DNA of 64,000 nucleotides, taken from the NCBI GenBank assembly GCA_002914845.1, contig JXTC01000017.1, positions 1,302,575 through 1,366,574 of the forward strand. Direction: 5' to 3'. The position numbers and the translations under genes are program-made. Shown here piece by piece: positions 22,860 to 34,639 of the stretch (position 1 is the first letter of the stretch; every line of letters starts with the position of its first letter). Below the pieces are notes generated by a model. It was not told the DNA's origin. It was given only the letters and a program-made list of their open reading frames with translations, and did not search any database. The DNA is from Trema orientale. Its lineage: Eukaryota; Streptophyta; Magnoliopsida; Rosales; Cannabaceae.

Positions 22860-24342
22860 ATGGCGGAACTTGAGAACCCGAAGGTAATGACAAATCTAAT
22901 CAAGTTTCTCTCTTCGCTACTCCAAAGGGTATCCGAATCAAACGACATCAACCGCCAATTCCAGCCTCAGAAAATCTCAGTCTTCCATGGCCTAACTCGA
23001 CCCACAATTTCAATACAAAGCTATTTGGAGAGGATTTTCAAGTATGCCAATTGTAGCCCATCTTGTTATATAGTTGCTTATGTTTATTTGGACCGTTTTA
23101 TACAGAGCCAACCTTCTCTGCCCATTAACTCACTCAATGTTCACCGCTTGCTCATTACAAGTGTTATGGTTGCTGCAAAATTCATGGATGATATGTAAGT
23201 ATATAGTTTTCAAAAATTGATTTCATTTTTGGTTTGACTAATTTTGAGTATAAAAATTAGGGAGAATTTAATTTGTGCGAATTATTCAAAATTAAAAGAA
23301 TAATCAACTAGTTAATTATAAAGTCTAGCGACTAGCATAATTATCTGTGTACTTCGTAGATATATGCAGCTTTTTAGTTTGATAATATCTTGTTAAACCA
23401 GATACGAAACTTTATTTTGAGCTCCGTCATCTAGATTCAATTTTAGTATGATATTTTAGATAGATAATTTTATTGGGTTTTTGTAACTTTGTTTATATTC
23501 TGATGTGGGAGTTTTTAAATTCTAAACCGCCTACATTGTTAAAATGTACAAAATATTTAGATACAAAGCTGAAGTGGATTTTTAATTTTGATTTTCAGTA
23601 GGGTAACTTAAAAAGTTTCAATAAATTAAGTTTATGCCATGAGCTTTGATTTTCTGTTTCATAATATAGCTGTACAAATGATTACTCCGGAATCTTTTAT
23701 TTTTCCGAAAAAAAAAAAAAAGAATCACAATCATCCAACTAAGTCCAGCCATGTGATGATTTGATATTTCTATAGAGTGCTGCCAACCAATTAAAATGCA
23801 TTTCATATGGGAATCCAGCAAATTGAGCATATAATTGAATAGTCAACAACATTATAATAAATCAAGAGATTAAAGCAATTATTATTATTGTTTTCATGTT
23901 GTCATCCAATGTAAATTTTAGTAATCATATCAAATGAGAAACAATTAATTGGACAATTAGTTACGATTTACACATTAATAAAATTCAGGTTTTTTCTTTT
24001 TCTTTTTGCTTATATATACAACACATACATCTTCCATTAATTTTAATACACAATTTCAGGTACTACAACAACGCTTACTATGCAAAAGTAGGAGGAATCA
24101 GCACAACAGAGATGAACTTTCTTGAAGTGGACTTCCTATTTGGGCTGGGCTTCCACTTGAATGTGACCCCCACCACCTTCCAAACCTATTGTTGTTATCT
24201 CCAAAGAGAGATGATTCTCATGCAACCACCACTAAGTACTACTACTTTAGATTCTTCTCTAAGTCTGGGAAAATCACTCAAGCTCCACTTGTGCTTCAAC
24301 GAGGAAGAATCCACAAATCAAAAGCAACAATTAGCTGTTTGA
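22860..24342 (+). CDS. P/U-type cyclin (CYCU4/CYCP4-like), 205 aa
   Basis: Small PHO80-like plant cyclin, a regulatory partner of a cyclin-dependent kinase. Two exons: 22860-23194 and 24060-24342. The intron 23195-24059 has a GTAAGT donor and TTTCAG acceptor and splits the Met codon of FMDDM. The cyclin box covers about residues 45-150. It shows [20 protein letters not shown], the conserved [12 protein letters not shown] helix, [18 protein letters not shown], then [20 protein letters not shown], and ends with [20 protein letters not shown]. Length and exon structure match CYCU4 genes. The C-terminal tail ([15 protein letters not shown]) is poorly conserved in the family. Arabidopsis CYCP4 members bind CDKA-type kinases; the precise partner here is inference. 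No defects seen. Confidence 0.94.
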
Positions 24343-26723
24343 TTAAGCACAGCTTTCAACTTAAACAACTTGTTTTCAACACTGTAGTTAGACTTAGAGG
24401 TACAGCTGGTTACAATTTTTTTTTCTCTTTTTTTTTTTTTTTCTCTCCATATTTTTGTTGGATTAGTGAACTTTTAGACTCCTTTTCCGTGGAGTAATTT
24501 CGATTGTTTTAGGGGTGCAAGCATCGGTTATAGTTGCGCATGTGATTCTACATCTGTTCGAGCAATTGCTTCTACATGAAACTCTCATGGGATTTGCTTG
24601 ATCATACGAAAACAATTGTGTAGATAATATTGTGACATTTGCAACTGATACTAGCACAGCTTTTTTTTTTTTTTTTTTTTTTTTTCTTTTTCTTCGTTTT
24701 GGTTTTATTTTACTTTTTGGGTATTGTGTTTGAAGTCATGAATTGGTAGTATGGGCATGTACAGATGTGGGAGTACAATTTGATTTACAGACTGTCTAGA
24801 AAAAGCTCTTTAAATATAAGGTCATGAAGTGCAAGCTGTTCAATTATATTTTTCAATGTTGTTAATTTGTATGTACATTGTATAAATGTACTCTTATCCA
24901 TGTTGTGATTCTCTTCATTACCGAAAAAAAAAATGTTGTGATTCTCTAATTATAACCTTATGGCTACCAATGAAAGAGCACACAAGGGAAATATTCGTGG
25001 TCATATAATTGGTGACAAATTGGCGAAGTTATATGAGTGGTGCAAGGACTTAAGAATGTGTAGTGTAAAGGACAGTTTGGTGACAAGGACGGCTTGTACA
25101 AAAGAATATAATGTACAGAAACAAGTACTATTTTGTTATGGTTATTTCTGGTAATTGATGGCTAATTTGTTTTATTTGACAGTTGTACCGATTGAATTTT
25201 CAAAAGGGGAAGGGGAACCAGCAGCACGTGCAATCATGAACAACTAGTAAGAGAGAGAGCAAGAAACTCTGGATTTTTTTTAAAAAAATCAAAATTAAGT
25301 GTAATACTTCAATATATATCCTTTTGGATTAGAAAATCAAATACCAGTTTCACCCTTAATTATGACAAATTTGATCAAAATTGATATTCAAAAAGACAAA
25401 AATTAGCCTTAATCTAAACTTATAGCCAAAGAAAACTAAATGGAGAAAAATACAAATAGAAGTGGTAAAAAGAAAAAAAAAAGGTAAAAATAAGAAGATT
25501 TAACTAAGAAATTAAGTCATATTATTCATTTTTTATTTTTATTTTCCTTTTTTAGTTGATCTACGGTGTTTGGTATTTTGGTCATTTTAATTAAACCAAC
25601 GTCTTCTTTATTTTTAATCAAATTAGATAGAAGCGTGTAATTTGCATCAGTTTGTTGAGGATGACTTTATTGTCACCCCTTTTATTGGTCTCACCACTTT
25701 TTTCTAATTAAATCCTGCATAAAACTTTAAAATTTTAAAGTATTACCTTCATTTCATTAACTACAAAAATAACTATTCATTAGATCTCAAAACGCAAATA
25801 TTTTGTCTTGTTCTCCATTTTCATTTATTCAAGATTTTGATGCGTATGGCTTCCACAGTTAATTGAGAAAAAGCAAGAATTGATTAAGATTATAGTTCAT
25901 CACAGAGATACGTATTTTGTAGTGAATCAAAAGCAAAAAACCTAATGTTCAAGTTCAAATTTAAACATGAATTATAACTAAAAGAGAAATGAAAAAAAAA
26001 AAAAAAATCTATAGACTACTAAGAAATTGCATATATGAATTTAGTTTAAAACAGAAACTTAAAAAAAAAAAAAAACTTGAGTTGCTGCAAAATATTGTTA
26101 ATTAAATGCCAACATCTATATCTTTGGCAAATCAATTGTTGCCTCCTTCTCGATCATCCTTTAAAGACTACTATTTTCGGGGTTTTTTTTCCTTCCTTAA
26201 TGGAAAGTGATAGACTCTATTAGAATTGCAAGAGATGAGGAGATTGAAACCAATACATGGATAGATAAAACGCGAATACGAATTAATAAGAAAAAAAAAT
26301 AATTTACATCGTTACGATCAAAATCATAAGCCGACTTGCTTTCAAAAAAGAAACAGAAAGCATATAATGAAAATCTCCAAATCTTATAATTTTTTCATCC
26401 ATGATTGCAAAAATCAAATCTTATAATATTGATATCTTAAGATTTGTGACATAATTTCATAAAAAGTGCACTTGGTGTACTTGGTGCGGATAGGGTTTGT
26501 TAAGAAGTAAAGTTCTATTATTGTATGCTATATGAGGGTATTTATGTTAATTTATAAGGGGATATTTTTGGAATAACAAGTTACTAATTAGGAGGAGATG
26601 GAGAGAGAAAAAAGATAGACGATAATACAGCAATAGAATTGTTAATTTAATGAGATATTTTTATTATTTATGGAAACCAATAGAAAGAATTAAGCATCTT
26701 ACATTTAATTCACGGGGATTTTC
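24343..26723. other. Intergenic downstream of cyclin, no gene seen
   Basis: Contains the cyclin 3' UTR, a 25-nt T-run at 24661-24685 and AT-rich DNA. A 64-codon frame at 24960-25154 has no recognised homology, no signal peptide and no neighbouring exon, so I do not call it. Confidence 0.5.
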
Positions 26724-27062
26724 TTTTTGGAATATTCTCTCTCTCATTTTTGGAATAAAAAAAATGTATAGTACTCAATTTTTATAATTAGCTACTGAAC
26801 CTAAAATAGGTCTAATAAATATGTGACAAACATAATATTTAAATGAGTTAATTAAGAAGATGTGATCTATCAAAATTCCCATTAGCCAAAAGAAGACCAT
26901 AATATCTCAAGACAAATGTTACTACCTATTAGAGATTTTTTTTTTGGGTGATTCTCTCTCTCTCTCTCTTGTTTTTGGAATAAAAATGATGTATGATGTG
27001 ATCATCTATTTTTGTAATTAGCTACTAAACCTAAAATGGTCTAATAAATATGTGGTAAACAG
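26724..27062. repeat. Diverged ~210-bp tandem duplication
   Basis: Copy 1 (about 26724-26835) and copy 2 (about 26943-27062) share TTTTTGGAATAAAAA, TAATTAGCTACT(G/A)AACCTAAAAT and GGTCTAATAAATATGTG. Between them, 26824-26936 carries a block also found at 37291-37400. Confidence 0.65.
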
Positions 27063-27074
27063 TTTTTTTTTTAG

Positions 27075-27440
27075 AATGAACGAATATGTTATTATAAAAG
27101 AAGTCATATCTTTTATAACAAGAGATTCTATTTGAAGATAAGATTCTTCCAACTAAATTAGCTCATCATCCAATCATAAAGAGAATTTGGCTAAATTATG
27201 TGTCATTTTATTACCATCACGATACACATGTTTAACTAAAATACTAGGAAAATAGGACAATAAACTAGATATAACTAATAGTAGATGACTAAACTCTGAA
27301 TGGTACACAAAACTATCATTAAGAGATTGTACTAGTATCAATACATCTGAATATAATATTTAAAGATTTAAACCAACATACCTAGCCCATGAGAGAGAAA
27401 CTCTCACAACTTTCGTCTTCACCATCTTTGGAATAAGGGC
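27075..27440 (-). pseudogene. LINE-type RNase H domain relic
   Basis: Reading the minus strand, one frame gives a plant LINE RNase H (RVT_3) C-terminal pattern broken by stops. LSWARYVGLNL is followed after one stop by LYSDVLILVQSLNDS, then VKHVYRDGNKMTHNLAKFSL, a stop, LDDELI, another stop and LEESYLQIE. The order (LALSWA.., YSDALxLVQ.LND, HVxRxGNxxAHxLAK) is that of the family. The rest of the LINE is not visible, so this is an isolated fragment, possibly a 5'-truncated insertion. Confidence 0.6.
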
Positions 27441-28192
27441 GCAAATAATTTTTTTTGGAAAGAGTTGCTACATTTGGCATCGTTATTTAATTTAAAGACT
27501 ACTTTCAAAAGAGGAGACTAAACTAGTTTCCTTCGTTTTCTTCTGACACATATGAGAATATATAATGAAAAGAAACTCTCACAATAGAGAGACTAATAAC
27601 TCGTAAAATTGAAAGATTAATATACTATAATATTCTCTGTTGATTAATGATGCTAGAAAGGCCTTTTGATCACCAACATATGTAATGATGAATGTTTCAA
27701 CAACAACAATAGTTTCTTAATCACCATTGTTACTTGTTCTCTCTTGAATCAAGATAACTCCGCAGAAAAAGATATAAATAATGACAAATTTTACAATTAA
27801 ACAGGAAAGTACAACTATACATATAGATATAATTCAATTTGATCTCACAGATAACCAATCAGAGAAAAATGACAACTACATGAAAAATAACAATGAGAGA
27901 ACTTGAGAAATAATTAATAACAACTTGAAATGCATTCACTGTTTTTTGAAAATAAACATTAATCATTTTTAGTCTAGATCTCTCCTTAAGAAAAAAATAA
28001 AATAGATAAAGAATTCTCTCTCAGTATTAGATTATCATCCGTTAAACATTTTCACATTAAGAACGTCAATATAATTGAAAATAATAAATTAAAAAAAAGG
28101 GACCTGGATTTGTAATTTATAACATTTGGCCTCTAAAAATGATAGATAACACATAACAGAGGAAAAAAAGTTGTTATTAACTTTGAATTTTT
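27441..28192. other. Intergenic, no gene seen
   Basis: AT-rich sequence between the LINE relic and the LARD target site; no recognisable feature. Confidence 0.5.
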
Positions 28193-28197
28193 ATATT
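28193..28197. repeat. LARD target-site duplication, left (ATATT)
   Basis: ATATT immediately before the TG of the left LTR; identical to 37108-37112. Confidence 0.9.
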
Positions 28198-30618
28198 TGT
28201 CACGACCAGAAATCCAAGGCCGTGACTTTTAGTAAATTTATATTGAAACAGTGGTAAATAGTGATATTCCAAAATTCCAGAAAATCGAGTACTTGAAATT
28301 TTAAGTTTTAGTCCTCAAAAGTGAGTAAATTACAAAAATCATGAAACTTTCCATTTCTTAGATTTCTCAAGATAAATCTTCATTTAAAAATTGAGAGAAA
28401 TTATAAATAATTAGTTTGGAAACTTTTACTAAATCATGAATTTTAATAAGCGTTCAATTAAAACCTTAGGCCCAATGTCTAAATAATTAACATAAAATCA
28501 TTTGTATTTTTCAGTACTCAATTTAATGCCAAAATCGTCCTCATACATCCACTTAGTAAATACACTATTATTGGCTAAATAAATTTGACAAGGAAAGGAA
28601 GAGATGAAATAGAATAGAAACCAGCCATTGAAGACGTGGGAAACGATAAACATATGCCAAACAAGCTTGTCTAGCCACCCAGATAATTACCTCAAAATAA
28701 ATCAACACCTGAAAGTGGGAGAAAGTAAGGGGGCTGAGCACGTGAATGCTCAGTAGAGATTCGATTACAAGTTTTTATACATAAGAAATATACTCACGTT
28801 GAAGGTCCTGCATGGTTAGTATTCCATTCAAAACAGTTCACAAAATTCAACTGGAAATCATAGTCCAACGGTTCAAACATTCCAAACTATTGTAAAACAT
28901 CTATCAAAACTAGTACATATCTATTCAAGCCAACATATAACTATGTATGTAATCATGATGTCCGAAGTATCCTAGTGGATCACTCGTCAGTCCGAGCCAC
29001 CTAAAAAGGCGACCGTAAGTCCGATTACCCTATGTAGGTGTCGTCAGTCCGACGGCCGCGTCAGCGTGTGAATGCAAATCCATAAAATCTCAAGATAACT
29101 ATGCAGTATTCTTTAATCAAATAGCCTTTATTCCTCAAAAACTGAGTTCTCAAATCATTTTGGATTTTCTAAAAATTTCGGCATTATAACGGCCACTTTT
29201 GATCAAAATCCAAAATTATAATTTCGTGCATAAAACAGTTCAAAACAGTATAAATGACACGCCAACCAGTGTGACGTATCTCCCATGTAGTTTATATCTC
29301 AAATTAATTCAAAAACAGATTTTTCAAAATATGTGAAAAATCAAAATTGAATCGATTTTAAAGATCAAGTAATCGAATCCCTGCCTCAATCGAGTGTCCA
29401 AATAGCATTACAGGTCTATTGAGAAAGTTTGGCGTCGTTTGGAAGGTCGAGCGTCGTTTTCGGATTCCGTCACGTTCATTTAAAAAGTTGACTTTTCAAA
29501 CGGAGCCTCAAATTGAAAAACAGAGGTCACTACTGAATTCAGAACACCCAAAAACATAGGGATAGACACGAAGTTTGTCGAAAACGGGTCCCGGTACGAG
29601 ACCGGCCAGTGGCACGCAAAACGGTGCAATTCACTAGCTATTTTCTCGATTTTCGTGCCACTTCAGAAAAATAGTGATATTTTATATCAAAATTCATGTC
29701 CCGAACTCACTGAGTCCAAATTCGAAATCAGAACTCAGTTTCAAGGTCTCTAGCACTGAATGGGCTCAAAAATCCGAAAATAATAAAAATGTTACATTCT
29801 GAAAATATTTAGAATAATACCACTTTTTTTTCGTTTAAAAAATTAACGCTCTTTTGGTTATTGTTTTAACACTTCGAAACCAAAAGTTTTCTTGTTTTAA
29901 TGTCCTCTATCACATGGTATAATTTTCTTGGATAAATTAGCTAAATTTTGAATAATTACGAAAATGCCACTATAATAAAATAATATTAAATTGCTACAGT
30001 AACCAACTTCTCACCGGAGCCGAGTTAGACGACGAGAGTGGTCGGAAATGAAAGCTGGAGTCGAGACAAGTTGAATGGTGCCAGAATTACGGCGAAAGTT
30101 GGCCGGAATCTTCTTCAGCGAGCGATTCTTCCGCGACGGGTTTTCACCGTTTACCGGCGATCGGCAGCTCCGTTGCGGCTGATTCTGGTGGCGGTAGCTT
30201 CGTCCGACGACGGAGCACCAATGCCGGTCGGTGGCATTGGGCAGCGGTGGAGGGAGGTAGCTCAACGGAGCTTCGACAGATTTTTGGTTCTGGTTTTTCT
30301 CTCGGGGACTTGGTCGAAAAAGATGAGAGAAATAGAGGGATTTAAGGGCAATATTCAAAACTATGGTGCCACGTGTCAATTTCTGGGTAATAGAGCACTG
30401 TTTTGGTTAATTACATTTTGACCCAGTTTTCTGAAAATCTTCTCATTTATACCCTCAAATAATTACACATTGACCCCAATTTTCAAACTTTCTTTATGAA
30501 TTTGCCCAAATGAATCTAGACCCTTTTTTGCCCAAGTTCACAAAATAAATTTTTTTTTTTTTGTGAAAAATTTGGTCAAAAGACCATTTTACCCTTACAA
30601 GTTTTAAGGGGTTTTACA
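28198..30618 (-). repeat. LARD 3' LTR (left copy), 2421 bp
   Basis: Begins TGTCACGACC and ends AAGGGGTTTTACA on the plus strand. It contains a GC-richer island at about 30005-30340. Near 28985-29065 there are several spaced copies of GTCAGTCCGA/GTAAGTCCGA. The frames in the island (plus 30038-30421, minus 30011-30379) are not called as genes; see findings. Confidence 0.92.
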
Positions 30619-30631
30619 TCCTTCTCTCCTT
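30619..30631 (-). other. LARD polypurine tract
   Basis: On the minus strand, AAGGAGAGAAGGA abuts the TGTAAAACC start of the 3' LTR. It is the expected primer for plus-strand DNA synthesis. Confidence 0.85.
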
Positions 30632-33600
30632 AAAAGAATTTCGTCCCGAAATTAAAATACGACAGAGATACGAGTAAAACAACAAGGGATAATAGTCAAA
30701 AGAGAATGAATCATATGTTATAAGATATAGGAGTAGCAAATCAAACACTGGTTAAATTAAGAAGCGTAAAACGTGCACTTCTCACTTGGTGCTAGGATTC
30801 CGCTAATACACCAATGTCACACAAAGGTATGCGATAAAGACGTATACAAATAGATATGGAATCGCAAGAGGACTCATCAATAGGCATGAGGCCTTTATAC
30901 AAGAGATTTTGAAACAATGACCCCAAGTGAAACAGTAACGTTAATCAAGACTAGAAGTCGAAAACACATGACTCCTATGATCAGAACAGTGATTGTTAGG
31001 TACCAATACAGTATAGCAGACCAAATGTCAGGTATGTACAATACCGTCCCTAGATCACACCAGATCAATAGCAGACCAAATGTTAGGTATATACGATACC
31101 GTCCCTAGATCACACCAGATCAATAACACACTGGGACAATTCTATTTGTCTACAGCTAAACTTGGTCCTAATCAATCACTGAGTCCAAAGACTCTAACAA
31201 GCTTCTTATCAAGACAAGATTGCTCATTAACAGGGTTTCGAATGGGAAACAAATACGCTTATGTTACACCAGATACAAGATAGACGAGTTTAGAGATCAA
31301 AAACGACAACAAGAGTACAATAATATAAGTCATTTACTGTTCCTCATAACGGGTGAGTAACGATCATGTACACAAGACATTCCTAGTCAAGGACAAGACT
31401 AGAATTACCATGAATGGAAACCTCCAACACAGAAGCACATAGCACAATAATTGCCAATAGAACCACAACAGTCCAAGCATATAAAATGCAAGTATCCATA
31501 TAACAAATATTGTCCAAAGACTTCTCAAGTCTTTTATCCAAAGTAATATCACAAGGTATTAATTCATATTATAATTAAACCCAGAGACTCTCAAAGTCGC
31601 TTTGTCCAACATAAGATTATAATAACAATTCCCAAATCATCAACTACCTCCAAAGACTCTCTAAGTCTTTGGTACAAAAGGAAGTCATATAGAAATGACT
31701 CAATACCCAATACACAAATACAACTATTATCAACACTACAATGCCTCAGAAATAAGGTTCCAATAGAATAGGCTGTCTCTGCAGCGACACCTGTCTCCTA
31801 TCTAACCTCATTTCGTTTTAAAATTATAAACAATTTTATTTTTGAAAATATTTTTGAAAACATGTGATGCAAAATCAGGGACATATTGGAATACTACATC
31901 AGTTCACAATAAAGTCTCACCTTAGCCATTGGTAACCCAAATTTGAACTTCGAGTATTCCTCTTTTTTATTTTTAAAGCAAGAGTTCAATAACTCTCTAT
32001 ATAGACTCGTGAGCAAACTGATCCATATGCCATCAATTATACCACCATAATGATGCTTGGATCTATCTCAAATCAAGTAATGAGTCACAAGCTGAACTCA
32101 ATACCAACGAACTCAATGATGACTCTAATCCACAACAGATTATAATAAGAGTCTCCAATATATTTAAAAGTATATCTTATTTTCATTAGAAAATCATATT
32201 TTGCAAATAATTTCCCATGGTTCTTTATTATTGAAAAACTTTAGGTAATATTTTAGCGAGGCTTTCTTTGAGTTTTATAACTTTGAGGTACCACACTCTG
32301 ACAATTTTATTAAAAACGGTTTTAAAAGCGATTTTAACAATAGGAAGAACCTATAAAGTATTTTAAAAAATAATAGAGTGTGTCAAGTATATATATATAA
32401 ATATATATATATTTTAACCTCACACAAATTGTAAAACATGTTTATAGAAAATAATCTTTTCGTGTAGCCAACTGACTTATAATATGCACAACTCCATGAG
32501 TTTAAAAGTTCAATTCATGTTTTCAAAGAAAATATCACTCGTTAATATGCATACTCAAAATTTTAACAAACGCTAAATCATGTATATCAATCCATAACCC
32601 TTATCTATTTGAAAATCCAAGTTTCATGTATCAAATAGTTCAAATTTTAATTTCAGATAAAATGACATGTATCATCATGCACCACCTAAGTCTTTTCAGG
32701 GCTTAGGTATTCAAAACCAAAATTATAGTTATTCAAAATTCATATAAAATACCATCCCAAGTCTCCAACACGACGAGTTCCCAACACTTAGGATATCAAA
32801 TCAAATCAACCACACAAGTACTCAATCATCTAATTGAGATCAACAAGGTGAAGTCATCCCAGTTTGACTTATCCAATAAACAATACATTCATGGAACACC
32901 AAGGATTTTAATAGTCCAATGAACAATAATATCATGTACACTTCAATTTTTATAAGCAAGTCACACACACAATAGAGAAGTTTGAAAGGATAAACATATC
33001 CAAACAACAAGGTAAATAAAATCATAATAACAAGATTTTACAAAACTTCCTATTTAAGTTTTTAAAATATAAAATTTCTCCATTTACACAAGGTTCCATA
33101 CATGCTAGCAAAACTAATTTTACTTAGCAAAATTCTTATCACAAGACATTATACATTTGATTTTCAGAAATGTATGTATAAGCTTCTAAGAATTTACATG
33201 CATAACATATAAAATCACACCAATGATTCCTTTAAAACAATACGAACTTATTGCTAAAAGTTCTCACATAAATTTTTTATAAACATTTTATGTTTATTTT
33301 CAAGTCAATTTATAAGTTATTTTTCCAATGCTTTCTTTAGATTCAAAATCATGTGACAAGTAGAAATTGGAGAATATTTAGCAAGAACATCTACTAAATT
33401 TTAACCTAGAATATTATTTGGAACCTTAAGCTTATAGAAACTTTACTTGATAGAAAGGACTTGAAATTTCCAATTCAATACCACTAAATATGCAATGAGA
33501 CTTTACTAGTACCACAACTAGTTTTGAGAAAAGAAATTTTTCAAATTTTACAGTGCTGGCAATTTTACAAACCTCAAACTCAAAGTGGTACTATTTTATA

Positions 33601-34623
33601 TATATATATAGTACAGTCTCTGAAAAATATGAATCGTATGCACCTAACCATTACTCATAATTAAAATGTATATGGTTCTTTTGAAAACAAAGATAATTTA
33701 CTGGTCAAATGCAAAATGTCTAACTCATTCAAGACCAAAATTATCAAATAGGAATTTTCCAAACTTTCAAGACCAAAAGCTTAAGCTTATGTCTAACCAA
33801 ATTTCAATTTTACAAAAATGTCTACATTTTAGGGCCACATAAATAAATTTGGCAACTAATGCAATGCAACATTCAAGTAAACGTTACATATCATACCAAT
33901 TAGTCAATCCACAAGCAATATCTCATACAGAAAGATATAATCAATTTAAAACTTCTCAGCATAAACATCAATCACCAACTTATTAATCCAACTAGATTCC
34001 ACTAATTCAAGAATTTCTTTACAAAAATTAAACTTGGTAAGACTGGAAAAGGACATTTTTTTTTCAAGTTCATATTATTAAATCAATCCATGAATGAAAA
34101 TTAATATATCCTGACCATCCAAAAGTTCTATTAATGCACAATATAAGACCATGGAAACGATTTATCAAACATTCAAACTGATTAATCACACAAAAATAAT
34201 TTCTAAGAAATTCAAATCACAATCCCACAAGCACAAATAATGTCAAGTCATGCCAATCAAGATACAAGACACTGTAGCTATCTCAGAGCCTACGAGGTTC
34301 GTATAGCTTATCGCCATAATGGACATAGGAGTATAAGAGTGAATGTCCATTTGAGTTGAGGAATTTCGAAAAAAGTAGAATTCACTAGTCTCTTGTCATC
34401 CCCGATACTTCTGAGACTAGAATTTCAGAGCTATAACCATCTCGAGGATACCAGAGTTCCACTTTAGGGAGGTAAACGAAGGATTCAGAATGAATCGGAG
34501 CAAAGTCAACATATTTCGCTAATTCCTAAGTGATGTATGAGGTATTTGTCAAGCACTTTTCCAAAACTCTTTTTAAATGCCAAAATATCACAGGCAAGAT
34601 CCCAGACAGATTTGAAGCCTGAA
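30632..34623 (-). other. LARD internal non-coding domain
   Basis: About 4 kb with no coding signature on either strand. A 55-bp unit is tandemly duplicated at 31016-31070 and 31071-31125 with about four mismatches (start GCAGACCAAATGT, end CACCAGATCAATA). The segment next to the PBS (about 34260-34620) is the likely site of packaging or leader signals; that is inference. Confidence 0.75.
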
Positions 34624-34635
34624 GCTCTGATACCA
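34624..34635 (-). other. LARD primer-binding site (initiator Met tRNA)
   Basis: The minus strand reads TGGTATCAGAGC, an exact 12-nt match to the 3' end complement of plant initiator Met tRNA, four bases from the 5' LTR end. It sets the element's orientation. Confidence 0.93.
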
Positions 34636-34639
34636 AAAC

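Noticed and set aside
24960-25154. 64-codon ORF downstream of the cyclin gene
   Set aside because: No family resemblance, no signal peptide and no exon partner; the length is within chance expectation.
30038-30421. 127-codon ORF in the LARD LTR
   Set aside because: The matching part of the other LTR does not keep the same frame length, and differences are mostly amino-acid changing; it is opposite in strand to the element's transcription.
31364-33025. Short frames inside the LARD as gag/pol remnants
   Set aside because: None shows a zinc knuckle, protease DTG, RT or integrase motif; all are about 60 codons, as expected by chance.
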